Positions 1 through 8,331 of a stretch of DNA of 64,000 bases are shown here, one piece after another. This stretch comes from Kineosphaera limosa NBRC 100340. Lineage in GTDB: Bacteria; Actinomycetota; Actinomycetes; Actinomycetales; Dermatophilaceae. A program made the position numbers and the translations under genes. Position 1 is the stretch's first letter. Each line of letters opens with the position of its first letter. The stretch lies in the NCBI RefSeq assembly GCF_000298215.1, contig NZ_BAHD01000018.1, positions 1 to 64,000 of the forward strand. Reading direction: 5' to 3'. The notes under the pieces are model-generated. The model made no database searches and was not told the origin of the DNA. It was given only the letters and a program-made list of their open reading frames with translations.

Positions 1-247
1 GATAGCTGGCCGCCGGGGTGCCGGTGCCGCCGAAGACCTCCCAACGCCCCTCCGGCATCGTGGAGAACCGCAGCCCGAAGGCCTTGTCCAGGAATCCCCA
101 CAAGAAATAGAAGCCGATGACGATTCGGCTGATCGCCAGGAGCCAGCGCGCGATGGGCCGCGTGACGATCGATTCCTGATAGACGGGCGTGCCAGCCGCC
201 CCCGGGTTCTGCGGGCTGGTGCGCCCCTCGCGTGTGGTCGCGCTCAT
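1..247 (-). CDS. DoxX-like membrane protein, N-terminal part only
   Basis: The gene starts at an ATG complementary to 245-247 and runs off the left edge of the window, leaving about 82 residues. A polar N-terminal tail of about 30 residues is followed by a hydrophobic segment (ISRIVIGFYFLWGFLDKAFG), then a stretch containing RFSTMPEGRWEVFGGTG. This layout resembles DoxX-family integral membrane proteins, which have four helices and poorly defined roles in quinone-linked redox. The family call rests on the first helix only and is tentative. No partner gene is visible on the left side. Confidence 0.5.
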   Translation of the reverse strand, partial: MSATTREGRTSPQNPGAAGTPVYQESIVTRPIARWLLAISRIVIGFYFLWGFLDKAFGLRFSTMPEGRWEVFGGTGTPAASY

Positions 248-576
248 GGTGAGAGCCTTTCCCTCGACGGCCTCTCTGGGATGCAGAGGCCTCCTGCCCT
301 CAATGGTGACGTGACATCTAGTCCTGGGGGCAGGGCCGTTGGTCCCGCCGCCCGCGCACGTGGCCGCGGGCACGTGGGACGCGGTGGCCACGTCGATTAT
401 CCTGGCCGCTGGTGCCATTCCCCGGTTGGTCTGCTGGCAGGGCCCGCCTGACTTTGAATCAGGACAAGCGACGTAGGTTCGATTCCTACCCGGGGAGCCA
501 ACGCCCCCACGCGGCGCGCATCCACGGCGCGGGGCAAGATGGCCTGGTGAGTCGAGACACCGGCGGCCGCTCCCGG
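248..576. other. Intergenic stretch holding only the tRNA
   Basis: Between the DoxX-like gene and the TetR gene no coding region could be supported except for the tRNA at 419-500. An open frame runs from 412 through the tRNA into the TetR gene, but its first 45 codons are the tRNA and its 3' flank and are not believable protein. No clear promoter was recognised. Confidence 0.5.
419..500 (+). tRNA. tRNA-Gln (anticodon TTG), unusual
   Basis: The acceptor arms tccccgg (419-425) and ccgggga (490-496) pair fully and are followed by discriminator G and an encoded CCA. The anticodon stem cctga/tcagg encloses the loop ctttgaa, which gives anticodon TTG. The T arm is gtagg-ttcgatt-cctac. A U1-A72 pair with G73 is typical of bacterial tRNA-Gln. 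Two features are odd: the variable region has 9 bases, and two bases separate the D stem from the anticodon stem, so the whole is 82 nt rather than about 75. It may be a minor or mobile-element tRNA, or a decaying copy. Confidence 0.7.
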
Positions 577-1188
577 ATGACCGGCAAGCAGCGTCGCGAA
601 CAGCTGATCCACATCGGGCGCACCCTGTTCGCCGACCGTGGCTTCGAGGGCACGACCGTGGAGGAGATCGCCGCCAAGGCCGGCGTCTCCAAGCCCGTTG
701 TGTACGAGCACTTCGGCGGCAAAGAAGGCCTGTACGCCGTCGTCGTCGACCGCGAGATCCGCACGCTGCTCGACGGCATCACCGAGGCGCTGACCACGGA
801 GGTGACCGGGCCGCGCGGCCTCGTCGAGCTCGCGGCCTTGGCGCTGCTGGACTACATCGACAGCTCGACGGACGGCTTCCGCATTCTCGTGCGCGACTCC
901 CCCACCGGGCAGTCCACCGGCTCCTTCGCCAGCCTGATCTCCGATATTGCCAGTCAGGTCGAGCACATCCTCGCGGCCGAGTTCAAGCGGCGTCGGCTCG
1001 ACCCGCGCGCGGCCCCGATGTACGCCCAGATGCTCGTCGGCATGGTCGCCCTCACCGGGCAGTGGTGGCTGGATTCGCGCAAGTACAACAAGGCGGATGT
1101 CGCCGCCCACCTGGTCAACCTCGCCTGGAACGGCCTCTCCGGCCTGGAGCGCAATCCGGCGCTGCAGACCGCCTCCCCGACCCGCTGA
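577..1188 (+). CDS. TetR/AcrR-family transcriptional regulator
   Basis: The protein has about 203 residues from the ATG at 577. A GTG at 547 is a possible alternative start, and anything further upstream would overlap the tRNA. The N-terminus carries a TetR helix-turn-helix (TTVEEIAAKAGVSKPVVYEH, then FGGKEGLY). The C-terminal ligand domain is alpha-helical and not recognisable in detail. The gene ends about 135 bp before the quinate/protocatechuate operon on the same strand. That operon has its own IclR regulator, so a link to aromatic catabolism is not shown. Target and ligand are unknown. Confidence 0.85.
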   Translation: MTGKQRREQLIHIGRTLFADRGFEGTTVEEIAAKAGVSKPVVYEHFGGKEGLYAVVVDREIRTLLDGITEALTTEVTGPRGLVELAALALLDYIDSSTDGFRILVRDSPTGQSTGSFASLISDIASQVEHILAAEFKRRRLDPRAAPMYAQMLVGMVALTGQWWLDSRKYNKADVAAHLVNLAWNGLSGLERNPALQTASPTR

Positions 1189-1235
1189 CCCGCGCCTTCG
1201 ACGCGACCCCATCGACACTCGGCACCGTTCCACAG

Positions 1236-1271
1236 TGTTCGCCTAGCGAACACTTGTGCATCTAGCGAACA
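1236..1271 (+). promoter_or_regulatory. Probable PcaR/PcaU-type operator of the qsu-pca operon
   Basis: TGTTCGC-CTA-GCGAACA (1236-1252) is a perfect 7-bp inverted repeat. The half-site CTAGCGAACA (1243-1252) recurs at 1262-1271, 19 bp downstream. A palindrome plus a same-direction third copy about two helical turns away is the layout described for IclR-family PcaU/PcaR operators. The site lies 52-87 bp ahead of the TTG start at 1323, where a promoter would sit. The operon encodes an IclR protein as its last gene. Binding by that protein is inferred. Confidence 0.65.
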
Positions 1272-1322
1272 ACCGCTAGTGTCGTGCCACGGATCCACGA
1301 CGGATCATCTGGAGGTGGCACG

Positions 1323-2195
1323 TTGAGTACGACAAGTCAGTCCTACCTGGCCGGTCTCATCGGCACCGGCGTCACGCCCTCGCTCACGCCGGCGATGCAC
1401 GAGGCCGAGGCCGACCACCACGGCCTGCGCTGCGTCTACCGCCCCATCGACCTGACGGTGCTGAATCGGCCGGCCACCGACGTCGCCGACCTGGTGCGCG
1501 CCGGTGCCGCACTCGGCTTCAACGCCTTCAACATCACGCACCCCTGCAAGCAGATCGTGCTCTCGGCCCTCGACGAGGTGGCCGGCCGCGCCGAATCTCT
1601 GGGCGCCGTCAACACGGTCGTCGTGCGCGACGGTCGCCTGCTCGGGTACAACACCGACGTCACCGGCTTCGGGTGGGCGCTGGCCGCCGGCCTGACCGAT
1701 CCTGACCTGTCCCGCGTGGTCCAGTTCGGCACCGGCGGAGCGGGCGCCGCCGTCTCGTACGCGCTGCTCGAGGCCGGGGTCGAGCGCCTCGACCTCGTCG
1801 ATGTCGACCCGGAGCGAGCGCAGGCGCAGGCCCACCGCCTCGCCGACTTCTTCCCCGACGCCGCCGTGCAGGCCCACGAGGTCGGCGCCGCCCCAGACCT
1901 CGTGCCGGCCGCCAGCGGCATCGTCAACGCCACCCCGATCGGCATGGCCGACCACCCGGGCACCTCCGTCGACCTCGACCTGCTGCACGCACGGCACTGG
2001 GTGGCCGACATCGTCTATCGACCGCTGCAGACGGCGTTGGTCGTCGGCGCCCGCGAGCGCGGTTGCGCGGTGCTCGACGGCGGCTGGATGGCGACCGGTC
2101 AGGCCGTCGACGCGTTCGAGCTGATGACGGGCCTGACTCCCGACGCCGGACGCATGCGAAGCCACTTCCTCGAGCTCATCGCGCAGGGACACTGA
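1323..2195 (+). CDS. qsuD: Quinate/shikimate dehydrogenase, AroE/QsuD-like
   Basis: This oxidoreductase probably oxidises quinate and/or shikimate to 3-dehydroquinate/3-dehydroshikimate. A TTG start at 1323 is chosen because GGAGG (1311-1315) lies 7 bases upstream; a GTG at 1284 has no such support. The product has 290 residues. The substrate domain contains FNITHPCKQ, with the catalytic Lys, as in the corynebacterial QsuD group. The Rossmann motif is GTGGAGAAVSYAL. The second strand ends LVDVDPERA, and an acidic Asp there favours NAD over NADP, as in catabolic enzymes. It is the first gene of the aromatic operon, 3 bp before qsuB. An anabolic AroE cannot be fully excluded. Confidence 0.85.
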   Translation: MSTTSQSYLAGLIGTGVTPSLTPAMHEAEADHHGLRCVYRPIDLTVLNRPATDVADLVRAGAALGFNAFNITHPCKQIVLSALDEVAGRAESLGAVNTVVVRDGRLLGYNTDVTGFGWALAAGLTDPDLSRVVQFGTGGAGAAVSYALLEAGVERLDLVDVDPERAQAQAHRLADFFPDAAVQAHEVGAAPDLVPAASGIVNATPIGMADHPGTSVDLDLLHARHWVADIVYRPLQTALVVGARERGCAVLDGGWMATGQAVDAFELMTGLTPDAGRMRSHFLELIAQGH

Positions 2196-2198
2196 AGT

Positions 2199-4052
2199 AT
2201 GCGCACCAGCATCGCCACCGTCTGCCTGTCCGGGACCCTCGAGGCCAAACTCCACGCCAGCGCCGCCGCCGGCTTCGACGGCGTCGAGATCTTCGAACCC
2301 GACCTCATCGCCTCACCCCGCTCACCGGAGCAGATCCGTGAGCTGGCCGACTCCCTGGGCCTGACCCTGGACCTTTATCAGCCGTTCCGCGACCTCGAGG
2401 GGGTCGGGCCCGACCAGTTCGCGGACAACCTGCGGCGGGCGCGGCACAAGTTCGAGCTCATGGGCCGCCTGGGCATCGAGACGATGCTCGTGTGCAGCAA
2501 TGTCGCCACCGCCACCGTCGACGACGACGAGTTGGCCGCCGAACAGCTGCGCCAGCTGGGCGAACTGGCCGCCGAGCACGGCACCCGCATCGCCTACGAG
2601 GCGCTGGCCTGGGGCCGCTACGTCAACACCTACGAGCACGCCTGGCGCCTCGTGCGACGGGCCGCCCACCCCAACGTGGGCACGTGCCTCGACAGCTTCC
2701 ACATCCTCTCCCGCGGCGGTGACCCCCGCGGCATCGAAGACATCCCGGCCGAGAAGATCTTCTTCGTCCAGCTCGCCGACGCCCCGCAGCTGTCGATGGA
2801 CGTGCTGAGCTGGAGCCGCCATCACCGCGTCTTCCCCGGCCAGGGCTCGTGGGACCTGCCGAGCTTCCTGGCCCACCTGATGCGCGCCGGGTACACCGGC
2901 CCCGTCTCCCTCGAGGTCTTCAACGACACCTTCCGCCAGACCGACGTCGGACGCACCGCCGTCGACGCCATGCGCTCGCTGCGCTGGCTGCAGGAGCACG
3001 CCGCCGCCCGGCTCGGCAACACCGAAGCCCCCGTGCCGCTGCTGCGCCTGCCTGCGGTCGAAGACCCCACCGGCATCGATTTCGTCGAGATCCGCGGCCG
3101 CGCCGGAGTGGAGCGGATCGAAGACATGCTCGCCGCACTCGGATTCACCTACGCCGGCACCCACCGCAGCAAGTCCGTGCGCCTGTGGGAGCTCGGGCAG
3201 GCCCGCATCGTCGTCAACGACGCCGACACCCAGGATGGTCGACCCGTCGTCGCCGCGATCGGGTTCGTCGTCGACGACCCGCAGCGCTCGGCGGCCCGTG
3301 CCGGCGAGCTCGGGGCTCCGAGCGTGCCCCGGCGCAGCGAGGCCGACGAGCAGGTGCTGCAGGCCGTGCGCGCCCCCGACACCACCGAGATCTTCTTCTG
3401 CTCCCGCACCAACGCCTGGACCAGCGAGTTCAGCGTGAAGCCCGGTGATGAGCGGGCGACCCGCGCCGCCCGGCCCGAAGACGGCGCCGACAGCCACGTC
3501 GACCACGTCAACCTCGATCAGCCCTGGCAGCGGCAGGACGAGGGCTTGCTGTTCCTCTCCGCCGTGCTCAGCCTCGACCCGCAGCCCTCGCTCGACGTGG
3601 CCAGCCCGCTCGGGCTGGTGCGCAGCCAGGTGATGCGCAGCGCCGACGGCGCCGTGCGGCTGGCCCTCAATGTCGCGCCGCCGATGGCCCGCCAGTCGGT
3701 GGGCTCCCACCCGGGCATCGGACAGGTGCAGCACGTCGCGATCTCCTGCCCCGACCTCATCGGGCTCGCCCGGCGGGCCCGCGACCGTGGCCTGGAGTTT
3801 CTGCCGGTGCCCGCCAACTACTACGACGACCTGGCCGCCCGATTCGACCTACCGGCGCAGACGCTGGCCACCCTTCGTGAACTCAACCTGCTCTACGACC
3901 GTGACGACCGGGGCGAGTTCTACCACCTCTACACCCCGACGGTCGGCGAGGTCTTCCTCGAGATCGTCCAGCGCACCGACGGCTACGACGGCTATGGCGC
4001 CCCGAACGCACCCGTTCGACTCGCGGCGCAACTGGCCACCCTCCTGGATTGA
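2199..4052 (+). CDS. qsuB: 3-dehydroshikimate dehydratase, QsuB type, with C-terminal VOC/HPPD-like domain
   Basis: It converts 3-dehydroshikimate to protocatechuate and so feeds the pca genes that follow. At 617 residues it matches the two-domain corynebacterial QsuB. The N-terminal TIM-barrel domain (about 1-280) shows the expected metal ligands Glu134 (AYEALAW), Asp165 (CLDSFH), Gln191 (FVQLAD) and Glu239 (SLEVFN). The C-terminal part (about 300-610) resembles 4-hydroxyphenylpyruvate dioxygenase, with histidines in DHVNL and VQHVAIS and a glutamate in EVFLEIVQR. That domain has no established dioxygenase role in QsuB. The start is 3 bp after the dehydrogenase stop, indicating co-transcription. 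Confidence 0.93.
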   Translation: MRTSIATVCLSGTLEAKLHASAAAGFDGVEIFEPDLIASPRSPEQIRELADSLGLTLDLYQPFRDLEGVGPDQFADNLRRARHKFELMGRLGIETMLVCSNVATATVDDDELAAEQLRQLGELAAEHGTRIAYEALAWGRYVNTYEHAWRLVRRAAHPNVGTCLDSFHILSRGGDPRGIEDIPAEKIFFVQLADAPQLSMDVLSWSRHHRVFPGQGSWDLPSFLAHLMRAGYTGPVSLEVFNDTFRQTDVGRTAVDAMRSLRWLQEHAAARLGNTEAPVPLLRLPAVEDPTGIDFVEIRGRAGVERIEDMLAALGFTYAGTHRSKSVRLWELGQARIVVNDADTQDGRPVVAAIGFVVDDPQRSAARAGELGAPSVPRRSEADEQVLQAVRAPDTTEIFFCSRTNAWTSEFSVKPGDERATRAARPEDGADSHVDHVNLDQPWQRQDEGLLFLSAVLSLDPQPSLDVASPLGLVRSQVMRSADGAVRLALNVAPPMARQSVGSHPGIGQVQHVAISCPDLIGLARRARDRGLEFLPVPANYYDDLAARFDLPAQTLATLRELNLLYDRDDRGEFYHLYTPTVGEVFLEIVQRTDGYDGYGAPNAPVRLAAQLATLLD

Positions 4053-4110
4053 CCGGTGCCGCTGAGCACCCCCCTTTGCCTCCCCAGCCCCTCCCCCAGA
4101 AAGGACCGCC

Positions 4111-4971
4111 ATGGCAGAGCACACCGTCTCCGATGAGCATTTCGACGATGCCAAGGTCATCACCTCGTCGGACTCGGCGACCAGCACCCAGCGCGAGATC
4201 AGCGCGCAGATGGACGAGCTGCATGCCGCCTACCGGGCCGGACTGGACGCCGGCAAGGCACCGGAGACCCGACCCCGCGTCGACTTCGCGCCCTACCGCA
4301 GCAGCGTGTTGCGGCACCCGACCAAGGCGCCCGTGCCGGTCGACCCCGAGACGATCGAGCTGTATTCGCCCGCGTTCGGGCACCGCGACGTCTCCCCTCT
4401 GGAGGCGGACCTGACGATCCTGGACGGCGGCGAGCCGCTCGGTGAGCGGATCATCGTGACCGGCCGGGTGCTCGACGGCGACGGGCGGCCCGTGCGCGGC
4501 CAACTCGTGGAGATCTGGCAGGCCAACGCCGCGGGCCGCTACGTGCACAAGCGCGACCAGCACCCCGCTCCGCTGGACCCGTTCTTCACCGGCGTCGGTC
4601 GCACCCTCACCGGCGACGACGGCTCGTACTCCTTCACGACTATCCGCCCGGGGCCCTACCCGTGGAAGAACCACCACAACGCGTGGCGCCCGGCGCACAT
4701 CCACTTTTCGCTGTTCGGCACCGACTTAACCCAGCGGATGATCACCCAGATGTACTTCCCCGGAGACCCGCTGTTCGCGCTCGATCCGATCTACCAGTCG
4801 ATCGTCGACCAGCGCGCCCGCGACCGCCTCGTCGCGACCTACGACCACGACGTCACCCAGCACGAATGGTGCACGGGCTACCGGTGGGACATCGTGCTCA
4901 CCGGCGCCCACCGCACGCTGTTGGAGTCCGACACCATCGCCGGCGCACCCGGCGCGGACGGAGAGCACTGA
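4111..4971 (+). CDS. pcaH: Protocatechuate 3,4-dioxygenase beta subunit
   Basis: This is the iron-bearing subunit of the intradiol dioxygenase that cleaves protocatechuate to 3-carboxy-cis,cis-muconate. All four expected non-haem Fe(III) ligands can be placed: Tyr144 (GRYVHKRD), Tyr183 (PYPWKNHH), and His196 and His198 (RPAHIHFS). The length of 286 residues exceeds many homologues because of a polar N-terminal extension of about 50 residues. RBS-like AGAAAGGA precedes the ATG. Its stop overlaps the pcaG start by one base (TGATG), consistent with stoichiometric translation. Confidence 0.96.
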   Translation: MAEHTVSDEHFDDAKVITSSDSATSTQREISAQMDELHAAYRAGLDAGKAPETRPRVDFAPYRSSVLRHPTKAPVPVDPETIELYSPAFGHRDVSPLEADLTILDGGEPLGERIIVTGRVLDGDGRPVRGQLVEIWQANAAGRYVHKRDQHPAPLDPFFTGVGRTLTGDDGSYSFTTIRPGPYPWKNHHNAWRPAHIHFSLFGTDLTQRMITQMYFPGDPLFALDPIYQSIVDQRARDRLVATYDHDVTQHEWCTGYRWDIVLTGAHRTLLESDTIAGAPGADGEH

Positions 4972-5609
4972 TGAGCCAGCACGACGCCGATCTGACCCCT
5001 GACCTCACCCCCACCCCTGGCCAGACCGTGGGCCCGTTCTTCGGGTTCGCTCTGCCGTTCCGCGACAGCCAGCACCTGGTGCCGCCGGGCTCGCTGGGCT
5101 CCGTGCGCCTGTACGGCACGGTGTACGACGGCACCGGCCAGCCGATCCCCGACGCGATGCTCGAGCTGTGGCAGGCCGACGGGGTCGGCAGCGTCCCAAC
5201 CACACAGGGTTCTTTGATTCGGGACGGTCACACGTTCACCGGATGGGGCCGCGCCGGCACCGACAATGTCGGCGGCTACACGTTCACGACCCTCGAGCCG
5301 GGCCACGTGCAGGAGGGGTCGGCGCGCTTCTTCAGCGTCCTCGTCTTCGCCCGCGGCCTGCTCGACAAGCTGCACACCCGGGTCTACCTGCCCGAGGACG
5401 CCACGGCACACGCCAACGATCCTTTGCTGTCGTCGCTGTCGGAGGAGGAGCGCGCCACGCTCATCGCCACTCGTGAACCGGGTGGGGCGCTGCGCTGGGA
5501 CCTGCGACTGCAGGGCGACGGCGAGACCGTCTTCCTCGACTACTGGGCCGACGACGCCGCTGGCGAGGGTGCGACCGGCAACGGTGCGCAGGGGTCGGAT
5601 CAGCGATGA
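4971..5609 (+). CDS. pcaG: Protocatechuate 3,4-dioxygenase alpha subunit
   Basis: This is the structural and substrate-pocket partner of PcaH. The 212-residue protein starts at the ATG that shares its first base with the pcaH stop. The N-terminus carries the intradiol signature TPGQTVGPFFGFALP, and the beta-sandwich core contains LYGTVYDG and MLELWQADG. As expected for alpha subunits, the iron-ligand HIH motif of PcaH is absent. The 3' end overlaps pcaB by four bases (ATGA). Confidence 0.95.
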   Translation: MSQHDADLTPDLTPTPGQTVGPFFGFALPFRDSQHLVPPGSLGSVRLYGTVYDGTGQPIPDAMLELWQADGVGSVPTTQGSLIRDGHTFTGWGRAGTDNVGGYTFTTLEPGHVQEGSARFFSVLVFARGLLDKLHTRVYLPEDATAHANDPLLSSLSEEERATLIATREPGGALRWDLRLQGDGETVFLDYWADDAAGEGATGNGAQGSDQR

Positions 5610-6919
5610 CCTCGGCCCGGCCCGGCGACCTCGGTCTGCTCGCCCCCGCGTGGGCGGGTAGCGCCGCGGCACGCCTGTGCGACGACACCGCCGTGCTGCA
5701 GGCGATGCTCGATGTCGAGCGCGCCTGGGTCGACGTGTGCCGCCGCGGTGGGCTGGGAGCCTCGTACGGCCCGTCGGAGGACGTTTCGCCGGAGGGCGTG
5801 TGGGCGGCGGCTAGTTACGACCTGGCCGGGATCGCGGAACGCACCCCGCACGGGGGCAACCCGCTGATCCCGCTGCTGGCGGACCTGCGCGTGGCCCTGG
5901 CCGACAGCCCGCAGGTGGGCATCGTGCACCTGGGAGCGACCAGCCAGGACGTGCTCGACTCGGCGCTCATGCTGACCGCCGGCCGCGTGCTCGACGACGC
6001 CCTGCCGCGGCTCGACGCGGCGTGCGACGCGCTGGCCGAACTGGCCCGCACGAACCGGGAAACGCTGTGCGTCGCCCGCTCCCTGGGGCAGCACGCGCTG
6101 CCGTACACGTTCGGGTTGCGGGCCGCGCGCTGGCTCGACGGCCTCTCCCAGGCCACGGCGGCGCTGTCGGCGATGCGGGCGCAGCTGCCGCTGCAGTGGG
6201 TCGGCGCTGCCGGCACCGGAGCTGCGCTGACGGCTTACCTGGATCGCGCTGGACTGACCACGTCGGCGGGGCACCCAGGCGGGCAGGCGGCGCGGTTGCG
6301 CGCGGAGCTGGCCGACCGGCTCGGGCTGCGCGACAGCGCCGGCTGGCACACGACCCGCACCCCGATCACCGGGCTGGCCGGCGCCCTGACCGGAGTCCTG
6401 GCCGCCGCCGGCACGATCGCCACCGACGTCGTCACCGGCTCCCGCAACGAGATCGGCGAACTGGCCGAGCCGACCGGCCCGGGCCGCGGCGGCTCGTCCG
6501 CGATGCCGCACAAACGCAATCCGGTGCTGTCGGTGACGATCCGCTCGGCGGCGCTCACCGGCCCCGGGCTTCTCGCGACGATCACCACCGCCGCCGGGCT
6601 GGCCGCCGACGAGCGCCCCGACGGCGCCTGGCACGCCGAATGGTCCGCGCTGCGCGAGCTGCTGCGACTCACCGGCGGCGTCGCGGCGATCCTCGCCGAG
6701 CTGACCGCCGGCCTGCACGTCGACGCCGCAGCGATGCGGCGCAACCTGGCCGCCTCCACCCCGGCGGTGCTCGCCGAGTGGGCCAAGATCACCGGCGCCG
6801 ACCCGGCCCAGCTCGACCCCTGTGGCTACCTCGGCGAGACGCGCGAGTTCATCGACGCGCTGCTGGCCGCCGACGCGCAGCGCCGACCCGCCGCCCGCTC
6901 CGACGCAGCCGGCGCCTAG
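5606..6919 (+). CDS. pcaB: 3-carboxy-cis,cis-muconate cycloisomerase
   Basis: This fumarase/aspartase-superfamily enzyme lactonises 3-carboxymuconate to 4-carboxymuconolactone. At 437 residues it has the normal length. The superfamily signature GSSAMPHKRNPV sits near residue 295. An upstream active-site segment, LGATSQDVLDSAL, is typical of bacterial CMLE. The gene overlaps pcaG by ATGA and is followed by a 68-bp gap that holds three copies of an 11-bp repeat before pcaDC. Confidence 0.94.
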   Translation: MTSARPGDLGLLAPAWAGSAAARLCDDTAVLQAMLDVERAWVDVCRRGGLGASYGPSEDVSPEGVWAAASYDLAGIAERTPHGGNPLIPLLADLRVALADSPQVGIVHLGATSQDVLDSALMLTAGRVLDDALPRLDAACDALAELARTNRETLCVARSLGQHALPYTFGLRAARWLDGLSQATAALSAMRAQLPLQWVGAAGTGAALTAYLDRAGLTTSAGHPGGQAARLRAELADRLGLRDSAGWHTTRTPITGLAGALTGVLAAAGTIATDVVTGSRNEIGELAEPTGPGRGGSSAMPHKRNPVLSVTIRSAALTGPGLLATITTAAGLAADERPDGAWHAEWSALRELLRLTGGVAAILAELTAGLHVDAAAMRRNLAASTPAVLAEWAKITGADPAQLDPCGYLGETREFIDALLAADAQRRPAARSDAAGA

Positions 6920-6939
6920 CCCCCTCCACTCCTCCTCCC

Positions 6940-6972
6940 GACCGCCTTCTGACCGCCTTCTGACCGCCTTCT
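6940..6972 (+). repeat. Three tandem copies of an 11-bp unit
   Basis: The unit gaccgccttct occurs three times back to back just upstream of the pcaDC ribosome-binding region, and a fourth partial copy (gaccagg) follows. It fills most of the 68-bp gap between pcaB and pcaDC, the longest gap within the pca genes. Replication slippage is the simplest origin. An effect on pcaDC translation is possible but not shown. Confidence 0.8.
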
Positions 6973-6987
6973 GACCAGGAACGAGCG

Positions 6988-8322
6988 ATGCCCGACTCTC
7001 GCGAAACCGCCGGCCCCCGGCTGACCGCCACCCAGCTCAGCGACCCCGGCACCCCCGCCAACCCCAAGCCGCTGCTGCTGCTCGGCGCCTCGCTGGGCAC
7101 CGACGCCCTCGTGCTGTGGGAGCGGGTCGTGCCGCTGCTGGGCGACCGCGTGCACCTCGTGGCCTGGGATCTGCCGGGCCACGGTCGTTCCCCCGCGGCC
7201 ACGGAAGCCTTCGGCGTGGCCGATTTGGCCGACGCGGTCGCCCGCCTGGCCCACGGCATCGGGGCACCGGCCGACCGCTACTACGCCGGTGTCTCCCTCG
7301 GCGGGGCCGTCGGACTCGAACTCGGGCTGCGGCATCCGGGGCTGTTCGCGGGCATCGCCGTGATCTGCTCCGGCCCGGCGCTCGGCACCCCGGACGGCTG
7401 GCGCGAGCGGGCCGCGGCGGTGCGGGCGCAGGGGACGGCCAGCCTGGTCACCGCCTCCGCGGGCCGGTGGTTCGCCCCCGGCTGGCTCGACCGCGAGGCC
7501 ACGCTCGGCGGCCGGCTGCTGACGAGCCTGACGCACGCCGACGACGAGTCGTACGCCCTGTGCTGCGAGGCGCTGGCCGGGCACGACGTGACCGCCCGGC
7601 TGCCCGGCATCACCGACCCGCTACTGGCGATCGCCGGTGAACTCGACGCGGTCGCCCCGCCCGCCCTCGCCGCGCAGGTGGCCGGCGCGGTGCGCGACGG
7701 CCGCCGGCTGACCGCAAACGGCGTGGCGCACCTGGCGCCCGCCGAAGACCCGCAGGTGACCGCCGTCGCGCTGGCCGAGCTGCTGGGGTTGGGCGCCGGC
7801 CCCGACCCAGCCGACGAGGGAGCCGTCGCCGACCGCTCGCCCCACGACACCGCCTCCGATGCAGCGATGGCGGCGTCGGGCGCGCTGGGGGTGTCGCGGT
7901 GCGGGGCCGCTGTGCCCACCGCGACGCTGGCGCAGCTCTATGACGGCGGGATGGCGGTGCGGCGCGAGGTGCTCGGCGACGAGCACGTCGACCGGGCGAA
8001 CGCCTCGATCGACGACATCACGCGCGACTTCCAGGAGTTCATCACCCGCTACGCCTGGGGCTCCATCTGGACCCGCCCCGGCCTGGACCGCGTCACGCGC
8101 AGCGCCATCACGATCACCGCCATGATCGCCGGCGGCCACCGCGAAGAGCTGGCCATGCACTTGCGCTCCGCCCTGCGCAACGGCATGACCCGCGAGCAGA
8201 TCGTCGAGGTGCTGCTGCAGAGCGCCATCTACTGCTCGGTGCCCAGCGCCAACACCGCCTTCGCCGTCGCCCGCGAGGTCCTCGCCGACGACGCCCGCAC
8301 CTCCACCCCTGAGCAGAACTGA
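6988..8322 (+). CDS. pcaL: Fused 3-oxoadipate enol-lactonase / 4-carboxymuconolactone decarboxylase
   Basis: Two consecutive steps sit on one chain of 444 residues. The N-terminal alpha/beta hydrolase (about 1-260) carries nucleophile-elbow motif GVSLGGA and would hydrolyse the enol-lactone (PcaD activity). A linker of about 40 residues leads to a carboxymuconolactone decarboxylase domain (about 310-440), with SAITITAMIAGGHREELAMH and the helix that follows. PcaD-PcaC fusions, called PcaL or PcaDC, are common in Actinobacteria. The gene lies between pcaB and pcaF, matching pathway order. Confidence 0.95.
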   Translation: MPDSRETAGPRLTATQLSDPGTPANPKPLLLLGASLGTDALVLWERVVPLLGDRVHLVAWDLPGHGRSPAATEAFGVADLADAVARLAHGIGAPADRYYAGVSLGGAVGLELGLRHPGLFAGIAVICSGPALGTPDGWRERAAAVRAQGTASLVTASAGRWFAPGWLDREATLGGRLLTSLTHADDESYALCCEALAGHDVTARLPGITDPLLAIAGELDAVAPPALAAQVAGAVRDGRRLTANGVAHLAPAEDPQVTAVALAELLGLGAGPDPADEGAVADRSPHDTASDAAMAASGALGVSRCGAAVPTATLAQLYDGGMAVRREVLGDEHVDRANASIDDITRDFQEFITRYAWGSIWTRPGLDRVTRSAITITAMIAGGHREELAMHLRSALRNGMTREQIVEVLLQSAIYCSVPSANTAFAVAREVLADDARTSTPEQN

Positions 8323-8331
8323 GGAGAACCG

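Noticed and set aside
412-576. N-terminal extension of the TetR gene
   Set aside because: It would translate the tRNA; the helix-turn-helix protein starts properly at 577 or 547.
3000-4052. Possible separate 4-hydroxyphenylpyruvate dioxygenase gene
   Set aside because: The C-terminal HPPD-like part is continuous with the dehydratase domain and the fused length fits QsuB, so it is one gene.
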